A stretch of 64,000 nt of DNA, taken from NCBI GenBank assembly GCA_039811225.1, contig JBDHYG010000004.1, positions 62,001 to 126,000 on the forward strand. The letters are read 5' to 3'. Source of the DNA: JAFDXJ01 sp039811225 (GTDB taxonomy: Bacteria > Bacteroidota > Bacteroidia > Chitinophagales > Chitinophagaceae). The translations under genes were made by a program, and so were the position numbers. Below the pieces are notes generated by a model, which did no database searches, was not told where the DNA came from, and was given only the letters and a program-made list of their open reading frames with translations. Position 1 is the first letter of the stretch. Every line of letters begins with the position of its first letter. Below, one piece after another: positions 51,189 to 60,760 of this stretch.

Positions 51189-54100
51189 ATGCTGAAATTA
51201 ATTTCAAAAATTCTGGGAGGCAATAAAAGCGCTAAAGACGTAAAACAACTAATGCCGGCCATTGAAAAGATCAATACCTATTGTAAAGAATATGCTTCTC
51301 TCTCCCATGATGAGCTCCGGGGTAAAACGCAAATTTTCAAGTCGCGTATAGCCGAATACCTCCAACCCATCCGGGACCAGATAGCTGCTAAACAGGCAGC
51401 AGCAGAGCAATTAGCCTTTGATGCCATCCAGGAAAAAGACCTCCTCTACCAGGAAGTGGATGCCCTGAAAAAAGAAAAAGATAAAAAGATTGAAGAAATC
51501 CTGGAAGAAATACTCCCGGAAGCATTTGCCGTAATGAAGGAAACTGCCCGCCGTTTTACAGAAAACGAAACGATAAGTTCTACGGCTACCTCGCTCGACC
51601 GGGACCTAAGTGTAAAAAAAGAGTATATCACCATCGCAGATGACCAGGCTCAATATAAAAATTCATGGCTGGCCGGGGGCGGAAAGATAACCTGGAATAT
51701 GATTCATTATGATGTGCAGTTAATTGGTGGTATCGTACTACACCAGGGGAAAATTGCCGAAATGGCCACCGGTGAAGGAAAGACCCTCGTTTCTACCCTG
51801 CCCGCCTACTTAAATGCCCTGGCCGGTGAAGGTGTGCACATAATTACTGTAAATGATTACCTGGCAAAAAGAGACAGTGAATGGAATGGGCCTTTATTTG
51901 AATGGCTGGGCCTAACCGTAGATTGCATCGATAAACATCAACCGAATTCCCCGCAACGAAGAGCCGCTTATATGGCCGATATTACGTATGGTACCAATAA
52001 TGAATTCGGTTTTGATTACCTAAGGGATAACATGGTGCATAACCCGGATGAGATGGTACAACGAAAACACCACTATGCCATGGTGGATGAAGTGGACTCT
52101 GTCTTGATTGATGATGCCCGTACGCCTTTGATTATTTCCGGACCAATCGGTCATAGTAATAATACTGACCAGTTTTTTGAATTGAAACCTCGTATCGAAA
52201 AATTGGTGGAAACACAGAAAAAAGTAGTCAATCAGTTTTTAATTGAAGCACGTAAAAAAATTGCAGATGGGAATGATGATCCCAAAGATGGTGGACTGGC
52301 CCTCTTCAGAGCATACCGAGGACTACCTAAAAACAGTGCTGTTATCAAATATTTAAGCGAGCCGGGTATTAAAGTGCGCTTACAAAAAACAGAAAATTAT
52401 TATCTCGCTGAGCAATCCAAAGAAATGCCGAAGGCAGATGCGGAATTATATTTTTATATAGATGAAAAAAACAACTCCGTAGAACTGACGGATAAGGGTA
52501 TCCAATTAATCACGAAAGGTGGGGAAGATCCCAATTTCTTTATCATCCCGGATATTGCCGTTGACCTGGCACAAATTGATAATGATGTTACGTTACCTGC
52601 CGAAGAAAAACTGAAAAAGAAAGAAGTTTTCTTAAATGAATATGCTACCAAAGCCGACCGTATCCATACCGTACGCCAGCTTTTAAAAGCCTATACCCTT
52701 TTTGATAAAGATGTGGAATATGTAGTGATAGATGGAGCGGTGAAAATTGTGGATGAACAAACCGGCCGTATTCTCGATGGCCGCCGTTATTCCGATGGCT
52801 TGCACCAGGCTTTGGAAGCAAAGGAAAATGTAAAGATTGAAGCCACTACGCAAACATATGCCACTATTACTTTACAGAACTATTTCCGGATGTACCACAA
52901 ACTCTGTGGCATGACCGGTACCGCGGAAACAGAAGCAGCTGAACTCTGGGATATTTATAAATTGGATGTGGTGTCCATTCCAACCAATGTGCCCGTAATT
53001 CGTAATGATGAGCACGATGTGATATACAAAACGAAAAGGGAAAAATATCGTTACGTAATCGAAAAAATTGAAACCCTCCGAAAAGCTGGCCGCCCGGTAC
53101 TGGTTGGTACTACTTCTGTAGAAGTGAGTGAATTACTGAGTAGGATGCTGCGCCAAAAACAAATACCCCATAATGTACTGAATGCCAAACAACATGCACG
53201 GGAAGCCGAAGTGGTAGCCCAGGCCGGTTTGGCCGGTGCTGTAACTATTGCCACCAATATGGCTGGCCGCGGTACAGATATTAAACTGGGGCCTGGTGTA
53301 AAAGAAGCGGGTGGCCTTGCTATTGTAGGTACGGAACGCCACGAATCACGCCGCGTGGACAGGCAGTTGCGCGGTCGGGCGGGCCGTCAGGGTGACCCCG
53401 GATCTTCTGAATTTTTTGTTTCCCTGGAAGATGACCTCATGCGTATGTTTGGTAGTGAACGGATAGCTAAAGTCATGGATTTTGCCGGCTATAAAGAAGG
53501 CGATGTTATACAGCATTCCATGATTAATAAAAGTATTGAACGGGCGCAACGAAAAGTAGAAGAAAACAATTTTGGTATCCGGAAAAGATTATTGGAATAT
53601 GATGATGTCATGAATAAACAACGGACGGTTGTTTATACCAAACGGAATCATGCCCTGTTTGGGGAAAGGCTCGCCCTCGATCTCGACAATGCCCTGTATG
53701 ATGTGGCGGATGGCCTGGTGAGTACATTTAAAGAATCTAATGATTTTGAGGGTTTCCGGCTGGAAGTGATTGTCAACCTGGGGCTGGATACCGCTATCAC
53801 ACCAGATACTTTTTCTAAAGCCAATGAGCAGGAACTGACAGCTACACTATACCAGGAAGCTTATACCCGTTTCCAAAAGAAAAGGCTGGAACTGGCACAA
53901 CAGGCTTTACCTGTTTTTAAAAATATACGGCAAACACAAGGAGCGCATATAGAAAATGTGGTGGTCCCATTCTCTGACGGGAAAAAAACTTTGCAAATAT
54001 TAGTTCCCCTGGATAAAACTATTCAGTCCGAAGGCATGGAGATGGTAAATGCTTTGGAGAAAAATGTAACACTCGCAATTATTGATGAAGCCTGGAAAGA

Positions 54101-54521
54101 ACACCTGCGGGCCATGGATGATTTGAAACAAAGTGTGCAAACTGCCCACTACGAACAAAAAGACCCTTTAGTAATTTATAAAGGGGAAGCCTATGCCTTA
54201 TTCAGCCAGATGAATGGAACTATCAATAAGGATATTGTCAATTTTCTCGCCCATGCTGAAATTCCTGTTCAGCAAAATGGCCCTGCTGAAATCAAGGAAG
54301 GTCGTGAGAAGAAAACGGATATGAGTTCTATGCGTGCGAATAAGGCACAGGTAGATGCTGCCGGATCTGATTATGCTGCGAATGAAAACGATTATTATGA
54401 TCCCTCCACGGCAGTAAAACAGGAACCTATTAAAGTGGCGCCCAAGATTGGCCGCAATGATCCCTGCCCCTGTGGAAGTGGAAAAAAATACAAACAATGT
54501 CATGGTAAAGTAGGCGCCTGA
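51189..54521 (+). CDS. secA: Preprotein translocase ATPase SecA
   Basis: This motor drives unfolded proteins through SecYEG. The 1110-residue protein has Walker A MATGEGKTLVSTLP near residue 192, the DEAD-like motif VDEVDSVLIDDARTPLIISG, the second helicase domain with TNMAGRGTDIKL and QLRGRAGRQGDPGSS, and the C-terminal zinc motif DPCPCGSGKKYKQCHG for SecB or ribosome contact. It is about 200 residues longer than E. coli SecA because of insertions in the first nucleotide-binding/preprotein region (about residues 330-450), which is usual for Bacteroidota. Confidence 0.97.
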   Translation: MLKLISKILGGNKSAKDVKQLMPAIEKINTYCKEYASLSHDELRGKTQIFKSRIAEYLQPIRDQIAAKQAAAEQLAFDAIQEKDLLYQEVDALKKEKDKKIEEILEEILPEAFAVMKETARRFTENETISSTATSLDRDLSVKKEYITIADDQAQYKNSWLAGGGKITWNMIHYDVQLIGGIVLHQGKIAEMATGEGKTLVSTLPAYLNALAGEGVHIITVNDYLAKRDSEWNGPLFEWLGLTVDCIDKHQPNSPQRRAAYMADITYGTNNEFGFDYLRDNMVHNPDEMVQRKHHYAMVDEVDSVLIDDARTPLIISGPIGHSNNTDQFFELKPRIEKLVETQKKVVNQFLIEARKKIADGNDDPKDGGLALFRAYRGLPKNSAVIKYLSEPGIKVRLQKTENYYLAEQSKEMPKADAELYFYIDEKNNSVELTDKGIQLITKGGEDPNFFIIPDIAVDLAQIDNDVTLPAEEKLKKKEVFLNEYATKADRIHTVRQLLKAYTLFDKDVEYVVIDGAVKIVDEQTGRILDGRRYSDGLHQALEAKENVKIEATTQTYATITLQNYFRMYHKLCGMTGTAETEAAELWDIYKLDVVSIPTNVPVIRNDEHDVIYKTKREKYRYVIEKIETLRKAGRPVLVGTTSVEVSELLSRMLRQKQIPHNVLNAKQHAREAEVVAQAGLAGAVTIATNMAGRGTDIKLGPGVKEAGGLAIVGTERHESRRVDRQLRGRAGRQGDPGSSEFFVSLEDDLMRMFGSERIAKVMDFAGYKEGDVIQHSMINKSIERAQRKVEENNFGIRKRLLEYDDVMNKQRTVVYTKRNHALFGERLALDLDNALYDVADGLVSTFKESNDFEGFRLEVIVNLGLDTAITPDTFSKANEQELTATLYQEAYTRFQKKRLELAQQALPVFKNIRQTQGAHIENVVVPFSDGKKTLQILVPLDKTIQSEGMEMVNALEKNVTLAIIDEAWKEHLRAMDDLKQSVQTAHYEQKDPLVIYKGEAYALFSQMNGTINKDIVNFLAHAEIPVQQNGPAEIKEGREKKTDMSSMRANKAQVDAAGSDYAANENDYYDPSTAVKQEPIKVAPKIGRNDPCPCGSGKKYKQCHGKVGA

Positions 54522-54571
54522 TAGATTGGTACACTATTTACTACTGCAAAGTCAATCAATGTTGTGGGGAA

Positions 54572-55663
54572 TTATTTCAGTTTATCCAGTAGGTATAAAT
54601 ACGGCTCGTGATGATGATGAACAAAGACTTTGTGCTCATCATCCGGGTATTTTTGATAATACGCAGCATCTGCCTGTAACACAATGGTATTACCAGTACG
54701 CACATAATCACTACTGTTATAAAAGGCAGGAGGTATAAATTCAGGATAAAATTTCTGAACCATTTTCGACGCATAACCTCCTAAATATTTTTCATATTTC
54801 TTTTGTGCTCGTATCGGCAATTTGCGCATCCTGTTATACACATGCGATAATACAATATTCTTGGGGAAACCCTGTTTTTTAATCAGCTCCCGGGCATTTA
54901 CAAATGGGTTAGTGGTATTCAGGTCATTTAATGTTTGAATGGAAAAAATTAATTCCGGTACCCAGTCGGCCGTATTCACTACATTATATGCCCAACCGTC
55001 CTGTGTCATTGCTTCATAGTCATATGCGAAATAGAGATTGCCGGGTTTAGGTGCTGCCGTACAATATGTTTTAAAACGTATATCACCAGGTAGCTTTTTC
55101 GTTGCCTGCAAGTTGCGCAGGTAAGCAGTTACCAAATAGGAAATAGCGCCTCCCTGGCTATGACCAGTGATATAAAAATCACGTGTCCCGGACTGATAGG
55201 CGGAATCTATTTTCGGCATCATATCTTTTATCAAGAAAGCGGTACAGAAAAGCCAGCCAATATGTACAGCAGCTTTCGGATTAGTTGCTAATGTGTAATC
55301 AAATGTGTACTCATTTGAAATATGCAAACTACCTTTTGCCGGTACCATAGCCGCATAAAAATTTGCCAGCCAGCTTTCTCCCTTCACTGTTGTACCCCGA
55401 ATACTTAATACCGCTGACTGATGCGGCCCGGACCATAAACTCCAGCAATTATCCAGGCCTATCGCCGGGGACTGATAGATTTGTTGAAAGCCATCCGGGT
55501 AGGGAATATCCCTGGTATAAACGGAATCGCCAAACCGGCAATTAATCTCCAACATGCTTCGCAATTCGTTTTTATCAAACCCCGGTTTCAATGCCTGGGC
55601 CGGCAACCAGGTAGAAATAAATAAAATGAAAAAAACGAAACAAAGCTTTTTAGTAAAAGTCAT
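54572..55663 (-). CDS. Secreted class 3 lipase-like protein
   Basis: A 363-residue exported alpha/beta hydrolase. Signal peptide MTFTKKLCFVFFILFISTWL, cleavage near PAQA. The nucleophile elbow is ITGHSQGGAISYLV, the lipase class 3 consensus GHSxGG. The segment TYCTAAPKPGNLYFAYDYE matches the usual class 3 core (APRPGN). The catalytic Asp and His probably lie in NTADWVPEL and VFVHHHHEPY. The substrate is unknown. It is 11 bases after the META-domain gene, likely the same operon. Confidence 0.88.
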   Translation of the reverse strand: MTFTKKLCFVFFILFISTWLPAQALKPGFDKNELRSMLEINCRFGDSVYTRDIPYPDGFQQIYQSPAIGLDNCWSLWSGPHQSAVLSIRGTTVKGESWLANFYAAMVPAKGSLHISNEYTFDYTLATNPKAAVHIGWLFCTAFLIKDMMPKIDSAYQSGTRDFYITGHSQGGAISYLVTAYLRNLQATKKLPGDIRFKTYCTAAPKPGNLYFAYDYEAMTQDGWAYNVVNTADWVPELIFSIQTLNDLNTTNPFVNARELIKKQGFPKNIVLSHVYNRMRKLPIRAQKKYEKYLGGYASKMVQKFYPEFIPPAFYNSSDYVRTGNTIVLQADAAYYQKYPDDEHKVFVHHHHEPYLYLLDKLK

Positions 55664-55674
55664 GCAATATGTTT

Positions 55675-56493
55675 TTATTTCTGAATGCTTGATTTGGAGA
55701 AACGAAGCAACACAGTTTCACCCATCAATAAGGAAAGAGTACCATTGGTAATGTTATACTTATTTACTTTCTGTAACGCATTCAGAAATACGGCTTCTCC
55801 ATTTCCCGGGCAGGCCATCATGGTCATAGCCATTGGCTGCGCCACGCTGAGGGACGTTCCATTAATAAAATACCTGCCACTAAATGAATTGCAACCGGTA
55901 TTGCCATTAACCATCATTGGATCATCTTTAGAAAATATCAATAATGGGATCTTATTGGGGAATAAATCTTTAAATGCCGTTTTCTGCCCGGCTATATAAT
56001 TGAGGTCCCAATAACCAGCCAGGTCATTTAAAAAATCGGTGTTTTGTCCTTCTCCCGTTTTTGGATTAAAACGGGCTACCATTGTTTTTTGATTCCATAA
56101 AATTAATTGTGCATTCTCAATACTCCAGTTGGTAACAGTACCCAATGCCTGTATAAAAGCCGGTTCAACACTAATACCCGGGCAGGCCATTTTCGTCGCA
56201 CCTATGGGTGAAAAAGTCATCTTATTACCATCGCCCAAAAGAACGGAACCAAATATATTATTGCAACCGGCATTTCCTGAAAAACGAATGGCATCGCCTT
56301 TCTTAAATTCGATGAAAGGTGTTTTTACAAATTCTGATGTAATGTGCTGATCGCCCAAATCGGCCAGCACCCATTGATAACCATACAAAGCATCGGGGGA
56401 AAAGCCGGATGTCGCTGCCATTTTAGTTGTATGGCAGCTTAACAGGGAAAATAAAACCAGTGCAGATAATGAAAGTTTTACATGTTGTTGCAT
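55675..56493 (-). CDS. Lipoprotein with two META domains
   Basis: A 272-residue lipoprotein: MQQHVKLSLSALVLFSLLSC with the lipobox Cys20. Two META domains (HslJ-like) follow, at about residues 38-140 and 155-265. Each has a conserved NxGCNxxxG motif (SGNAGCNNIFGS, NGNTGCNSFSGR) and a MACPG motif (ATKMACPG, MTMMACPG). HslJ-type proteins relate to heat and novobiocin tolerance. The cell location is probably the periplasmic face of the outer membrane. It precedes the lipase gene. Confidence 0.9.
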   Translation of the reverse strand: MQQHVKLSLSALVLFSLLSCHTTKMAATSGFSPDALYGYQWVLADLGDQHITSEFVKTPFIEFKKGDAIRFSGNAGCNNIFGSVLLGDGNKMTFSPIGATKMACPGISVEPAFIQALGTVTNWSIENAQLILWNQKTMVARFNPKTGEGQNTDFLNDLAGYWDLNYIAGQKTAFKDLFPNKIPLLIFSKDDPMMVNGNTGCNSFSGRYFINGTSLSVAQPMAMTMMACPGNGEAVFLNALQKVNKYNITNGTLSLLMGETVLLRFSKSSIQK

Positions 56494-56569
56494 ATGTTTT
56501 CTTTTCAGGATGTCACAAATTTCGGAATTACATAAATAGGATTATTTTTTAGCAGAACAATAATAACTA

Positions 56570-57436
56570 TTATTTACACGAACCCTTTATTTTTTTTTCT
56601 CCATAATAAACCAGGGCATTGGCCTCTAATTCTATTTTCCTTTTTGAAAATTTTTTATTTAAGAAGTCAATGGTATCCTGCCTGATCTTTCTTTGCAATA
56701 CTCCTGAGACTTTTTTTAATACCGCAGCTATTGGTGGCCCCACTTCAACCTGCATTTGCCAATATTCTTCCCCGGAAGAACACACCATCACTGAGGGAGC
56801 CGGTATCCGTTCAATTTTTGTAAAGCCGGCATTGGTCAACAAATTTTCCATTACACCCGGGTGGGCACACCTGAAGATCCCGGGTGCATCGGGAGACTGA
56901 GGCGCCAGTTCCACTTCTTTACTGATAGCATCCACTATCACCGTCGCCCACGGATTTTTTTCCGGTTTATCCCAAACGGCAACAGCCAGTTTCCCTCCCG
57001 GTTTCAATACACGCATCATTTCATGTGCAGCTAATTGCATATCCGGAAAAAACATAAATCCAAAACGACAGCTGATCGCATCGAATGTCGCCTCCGGAAA
57101 TGGTATAGTGCATGCATCGCCTACTAATGCCCGGAAGTTGGAACAATTTAATTCGGCTGCCCGTGCAGACGCAATAGCGACCATTTCTTCCGCGAGATCC
57201 ATCATTGTTATATTTCCTTTATCAGTAAATGGTAACATGGATAAGGCGAAACCACCTGTACCACCGGCAATATCCAGCACATGATCTTTCGCATGCAGTT
57301 GCAACGCTTGAATAATCAACTGCCCGATTGGTGTTAAAAATTCCAATGATTTGTTTTCCCATTTTTTCCAGCCTCCTGAAAATTTATTCCAGGCTGCTCT
57401 TTGCTGCGTTCTTATTCTTTCTAATTCATTATCCAT
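56570..57436 (-). CDS. Class I SAM-dependent methyltransferase (UbiE-like)
   Basis: A 288-residue methyltransferase. Motif I is HVLDIAGGTGGFALSML near residue 55, post-I is ITMMDLAEEMVAIASARA, and FDAISCRFGFMFFPDMQLAA with MMRVLKPGGKLAVAVW gives motifs II and III, a UbiE/COQ5-like pattern. The C-terminal part is variable and does not identify the substrate. The start is the ATG at 57436 or the one 4 codons before it. It is a single gene with its own promoter. Confidence 0.85.
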   Translation of the reverse strand: MDNELERIRTQQRAAWNKFSGGWKKWENKSLEFLTPIGQLIIQALQLHAKDHVLDIAGGTGGFALSMLPFTDKGNITMMDLAEEMVAIASARAAELNCSNFRALVGDACTIPFPEATFDAISCRFGFMFFPDMQLAAHEMMRVLKPGGKLAVAVWDKPEKNPWATVIVDAISKEVELAPQSPDAPGIFRCAHPGVMENLLTNAGFTKIERIPAPSVMVCSSGEEYWQMQVEVGPPIAAVLKKVSGVLQRKIRQDTIDFLNKKFSKRKIELEANALVYYGEKKIKGSCK

Positions 57437-57548
57437 AAAGATGCCCAATCAGTTTCCAAAATTTACCTTCATCGGAGATGATCCCAATGCATAAGCGCAT
57501 TCCATACCATCGGCGCATCATGCCGGTTTTGATAACGATGCATAGTTT

Positions 57549-57579
57549 CAAATATAAACGTAATTATCGTGAACCGATC
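57549..57579 (-). promoter_or_regulatory. Promoter with -33/-7 elements for the methyltransferase gene
   Basis: On the minus strand TATATTTG (57549-57556) matches the -7 consensus, and a TTG lies about 22 bases upstream (near 57577-57579), a spacing consistent with the Bacteroidota -33/-7 arrangement. The leader to the ATG would be about 105 nt. Confidence 0.55.
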
Positions 57580-57619
57580 AATTTGGTTTTTGGAAAAACG
57601 GGGCCAGTCTGACTTTTAA

Positions 57620-58288
57620 TTAAAAGCCTTCGCGCACGATATATTCAGCCGTAATACCCAGGTCTGATAACTGCTTTTCCACTGCATTCATCATGGGGTC
57701 GGGGCCACAGAGGTAATAATACTTGAGTTGATGATCCATGTTTTTCCCAATTAAATCTTTAGAGATATAGCCATGCTCATACCCTTCTATTTTCTCATCG
57801 GAAAGAATATTGATAAAATTTTTACCCAGTAATTGATCAAATTTCTCCTGCAGGATAATATCTGATTTTGTTTTATTGGCAAATAAGAGCTTACTATTTC
57901 CAATAGCGTTCTTGGTAGCCAGGTGTTTGAATATGGCGATGAATGGTGTGATCCCAGCACCACCGGCAATAAAAATGCCCTCTCCTTTATACTGAATATC
58001 CCCGAAAACATCATGTATGATCAGCTCATCTCCAGCATGCAGGGTAAGCAATTGCGCGGTCACTCCTTTATGTGCCGGATAGGTTTTAATGGTAAACTCC
58101 AGGTGATCTTCTGAAGGTAATGAGGTAAATGTAAATGGCCTCAACTCTTCGCTCCAACCGGGTTTATTAATGGAAATATCAACTGCCTGGCCAGGCTGAT
58201 ATACAATACCGGCGGGCTTTTCCGTGGTTATCTGCAACACATCATGTGTCACATGTGTAATTGATTTTATTTTCACTACTGCTTCCAT
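57620..58288 (-). CDS. FAD-binding flavodoxin/ferredoxin reductase-like oxidoreductase
   Basis: A 222-residue FNR-family enzyme. The FAD-binding barrel has LRPFTFTSLPSEDHLEF (the RxFT/S motif), and the NAD(P) domain has GIFIAGGAGITPFIAIFKHL near residue 104 and YYLCGPDPMMNAVEKQL near 190. There is no ferredoxin domain or heme domain, so it needs an external electron acceptor. It lies 6 bases downstream of folE, as the last gene of an ECF sigma-folE-reductase run. Confidence 0.88.
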   Translation of the reverse strand: MEAVVKIKSITHVTHDVLQITTEKPAGIVYQPGQAVDISINKPGWSEELRPFTFTSLPSEDHLEFTIKTYPAHKGVTAQLLTLHAGDELIIHDVFGDIQYKGEGIFIAGGAGITPFIAIFKHLATKNAIGNSKLLFANKTKSDIILQEKFDQLLGKNFINILSDEKIEGYEHGYISKDLIGKNMDHQLKYYYLCGPDPMMNAVEKQLSDLGITAEYIVREGF

Positions 58289-58294
58289 AAATGT

Positions 58295-58930
58295 TTACTT
58301 TTTGAAATGAATATACGATAAAAATTCCTGTTTGATATTGGGCATTTCAAATTGACCACTATACTCTGCCGTTACGGTTACACTATTTGTATCTTTAATT
58401 CCCCGGGATGCCACACATAAATGGTCCGCTTCAACCACGACCGCCACATCATCATGCTGCAAGATACTTTTCAATGCATCCGCAATTTGTACCGTCAATC
58501 TTTCCTGTACCTGCGGGCGTTTTCCATAATATTGAACCAGCCGGTTTAGTTTTGAAAGTCCAATTACCTTATCGTGAGGAATATAGGCTACATGCACTTT
58601 TCCAATGATAGGCACAAAATGATGCTCGCAATGAGAATAGAGCGTAATATCTTTTTCAACCAACATCTTTTGATAATGGTATTTATTCTCAAAGAGGCTG
58701 ATCGATGGTTTGTTTTTGGGATTTAATCCACTGAATATTTCTTCGACATACATTTTGGCTACCCGTTTTGGGGTGCCACGCAGGCTGTCATCCTGCAAGT
58801 CGAGCCCGAGTGCCTGCATGATTTTGGTAAAATGATATTCTATCTCTTTGATTTTTTCTTCTTCACTTAAAGAGTGTTGATGATTAATCAGTTTCTTAAA
58901 TGTAATTCGTTCTTCTGTGTAATTATTCAT
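58295..58930 (-). CDS. folE: GTP cyclohydrolase I
   Basis: This enzyme converts GTP to 7,8-dihydroneopterin triphosphate, the first step to folate and pterins. The 211-residue protein shows the zinc and catalytic motifs YSHCEHHFVP (Cys-x2-His-His) and EADHLCVASRGIKD with the third zinc ligand. FVPIIGKVHVAYIPHDKVIGLSK is the family signature. The ATG at 58930 is preferred over 58942. It lies between the ECF sigma gene (17 bases) and the flavin reductase gene (6 bases). Confidence 0.96.
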   Translation of the reverse strand: MNNYTEERITFKKLINHQHSLSEEEKIKEIEYHFTKIMQALGLDLQDDSLRGTPKRVAKMYVEEIFSGLNPKNKPSISLFENKYHYQKMLVEKDITLYSHCEHHFVPIIGKVHVAYIPHDKVIGLSKLNRLVQYYGKRPQVQERLTVQIADALKSILQHDDVAVVVEADHLCVASRGIKDTNSVTVTAEYSGQFEMPNIKQEFLSYIHFKK

Positions 58931-58947
58931 TTTTTGTAGCATTAAAA

Positions 58948-59622
58948 TTAAAGTTCTTGTATCCGTTTCATAACATTTTCCACGATTTTATCGCAGTAAA
59001 CCAGGTTAAATTCAAACAACTGTCCGGGAGAATACACTTTTTCAATTTCAGTTCGCAGCATTGCCTTTGCCCGGTTTAAACGGACTTTGACATTTGCTTC
59101 AGAAATTTGCAGTAAGGCGGCTGTCTCCGCTATATTGAAACCATTCATTTCCCGCAATGAAAAAACCATCCGGTAATCAAAGGGAATATTTGCGATTGCC
59201 TGCTCAATAGTGTGGGCCAGTTCCCGCCTTTGATACATCGAATCGCTTGAGGAAGGTGTATTACTAAACATGGGTATTGCATTTTCATTGATGGCAACAG
59301 AAGAGGCCATTTTATATGATTTTTTTTCTTTTTTTCTATAACAATTATTCAGCATTATCCGGGTCAGCCAGGTTTTAAAGGAAGCCTGGCCGGTAAATTG
59401 GTGCAGGTTTTTATAGGCGTCAACAAAACTATCCTGCATGAGGTCCTCTGTATCTTCATGCTGGTAATTATAGGAGCGCCCGATTTTATATAAATAAGGA
59501 TTATACCGGCGGATAATGATTTCAAATAATTCCTTTTCTCCCTGCTGTATCCGCTGAATGAGCTCGGTCTCATTTAAAGCTTCCGTATGAGGCAACATAT
59601 GTAAATTTTTCTTTGTACACAT
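58948..59622 (-). CDS. ECF-type RNA polymerase sigma factor
   Basis: A 224-residue sigma-70 family protein. Region 2 runs from LFEIIIRRYNPYLYKIGRSY to DLMQDSFVDAYKNLHQF, with the core-binding helix in between. Region 4 is around DYRMVFSLREMNGFNIAETA and SEANVKVRLNRAKAML. A C-terminal extension of about 30 residues (FEFNLVYCDKIVENVMKRI) is usual in a Bacteroidota subgroup. No anti-sigma gene is adjacent; instead folE and a reductase gene follow in the same direction. Confidence 0.93.
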   Translation of the reverse strand: MCTKKNLHMLPHTEALNETELIQRIQQGEKELFEIIIRRYNPYLYKIGRSYNYQHEDTEDLMQDSFVDAYKNLHQFTGQASFKTWLTRIMLNNCYRKKEKKSYKMASSVAINENAIPMFSNTPSSSDSMYQRRELAHTIEQAIANIPFDYRMVFSLREMNGFNIAETAALLQISEANVKVRLNRAKAMLRTEIEKVYSPGQLFEFNLVYCDKIVENVMKRIQEL

Positions 59623-59724
59623 TATTAGAGTCTTTAGCCTTTCAAAAGGTTACAAGGCCGGACTCTTTTTTTGAGAATTATTTCCTGGAAATATAAATAT
59701 TTCAACAGGAAATCAATCATGCTC

Positions 59725-59752
59725 AAAAAAAATCCCGCATTTAGCGGGATGT
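59725..59752 (-). terminator. Rho-independent terminator after the FKBP gene
   Basis: The stem ATCCCGC / GCGGGAT (59732-59738 with 59744-59750) has a five-base loop and is followed on the minus strand by seven or more T residues. It lies 22 bases past the FKBP stop. Confidence 0.9.
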
Positions 59753-59773
59753 TTTGACAATTATGTTTGTAGA

Positions 59774-60715
59774 TTATTTCTGCCCGGTTACCGGTGCAAC
59801 AGGAGGTGCAACTGGTGGTGCAGCAACAGGAGTTGGTTTTACATCCAGGACTTCAATATCAAATACCAGGTTGGAGAAGCCGGGTATCGGGCCGGAAGCC
59901 ATTTCACCATAACCCAGGAATGCCGGGATCACCACTTTCCCTTTGCCACCTTTTCCAAAATACTGTATTCCTTCTTCCAGGCCCGGGATGACACGCATAC
60001 CTCCACCGCCTACAGAAATCTCCAGTGGTGCATCCTGGCCGGCCGGCTTACCTATATTGGAATCAAATTCAAACCCATTTGCCTGCAAGGTACCTTTGTA
60101 ACGTACACTGGCTGTTTTCCCTGAATCTACTTTATTATTCATATCCCCCGGATTTTCTAGGACAACAAAAGCTCCGCTCTTGGTTTTTTGTGCTTTATCC
60201 ATCCATTTATTCTTCACCAAAAATGCCTGGGCAGATGCAATCTCTCTTTGCCTTTCTATCTCCAGTTCTTTATCATAATCTTTTTTAATTTCTTCTTCAT
60301 TATTATATGTAGCCATTACTTTCATCTTGCATATTATATTCCTGTCACTCGCAAATACACTGTCATATTTTTCGATGGCTTTTCTTTGAACCAGGGAATC
60401 TATACTCAGGACAACAACCACGCTATCGCCTACTTTACATTTCGGTAAAATTTCCATGAATGAATAAACAGCACCTTTTGAAGTATCAATCTGCATAAAG
60501 GCAGGTATCTTATTAAAAGTTGTATTCAGGATAGTATCATGATAATCCGGTATACTGAATTCAAGATTTAATTTCACATATTTTCCCGGTTCCAGCTTGG
60601 CACCTTCTTTAGAGGGAAAAATTTTATAGGCAAGACCTGATTCGGTTTTGTCATAGTTCAGGTTGCAGGATGCCAGAAATGCCATGGCTATTACTGCAAG
60701 CATCATTCTTTTCAT
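59774..60715 (-). CDS. FKBP-type peptidyl-prolyl isomerase lipoprotein
   Basis: A 313-residue lipoprotein: MKRMMLAVIAMAFLASC with Cys17. The first 190 residues form an FKBP-like or linker region (TESGLAYKIFPSKEGAKLEPG, which itself resembles a degenerate FKBP start). The C-terminal FKBP domain has TASVRYKGTLQANGFEFDSN, VIPGLEEGIQYFGKGGKGKV and IPAFLGYGE. The tail is Pro/Ala/Val-rich (VAAPPVAPPVAPV). It should assist folding on the periplasmic side. It lies 45 bases after the DHH phosphoesterase gene. Confidence 0.92.
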   Translation of the reverse strand: MKRMMLAVIAMAFLASCNLNYDKTESGLAYKIFPSKEGAKLEPGKYVKLNLEFSIPDYHDTILNTTFNKIPAFMQIDTSKGAVYSFMEILPKCKVGDSVVVVLSIDSLVQRKAIEKYDSVFASDRNIICKMKVMATYNNEEEIKKDYDKELEIERQREIASAQAFLVKNKWMDKAQKTKSGAFVVLENPGDMNNKVDSGKTASVRYKGTLQANGFEFDSNIGKPAGQDAPLEISVGGGGMRVIPGLEEGIQYFGKGGKGKVVIPAFLGYGEMASGPIPGFSNLVFDIEVLDVKPTPVAAPPVAPPVAPVTGQK

Positions 60716-60760
60716 TTGATTTTTATTTGTTTTAAATTGGTAAAAAAATTATGAGTTGAT

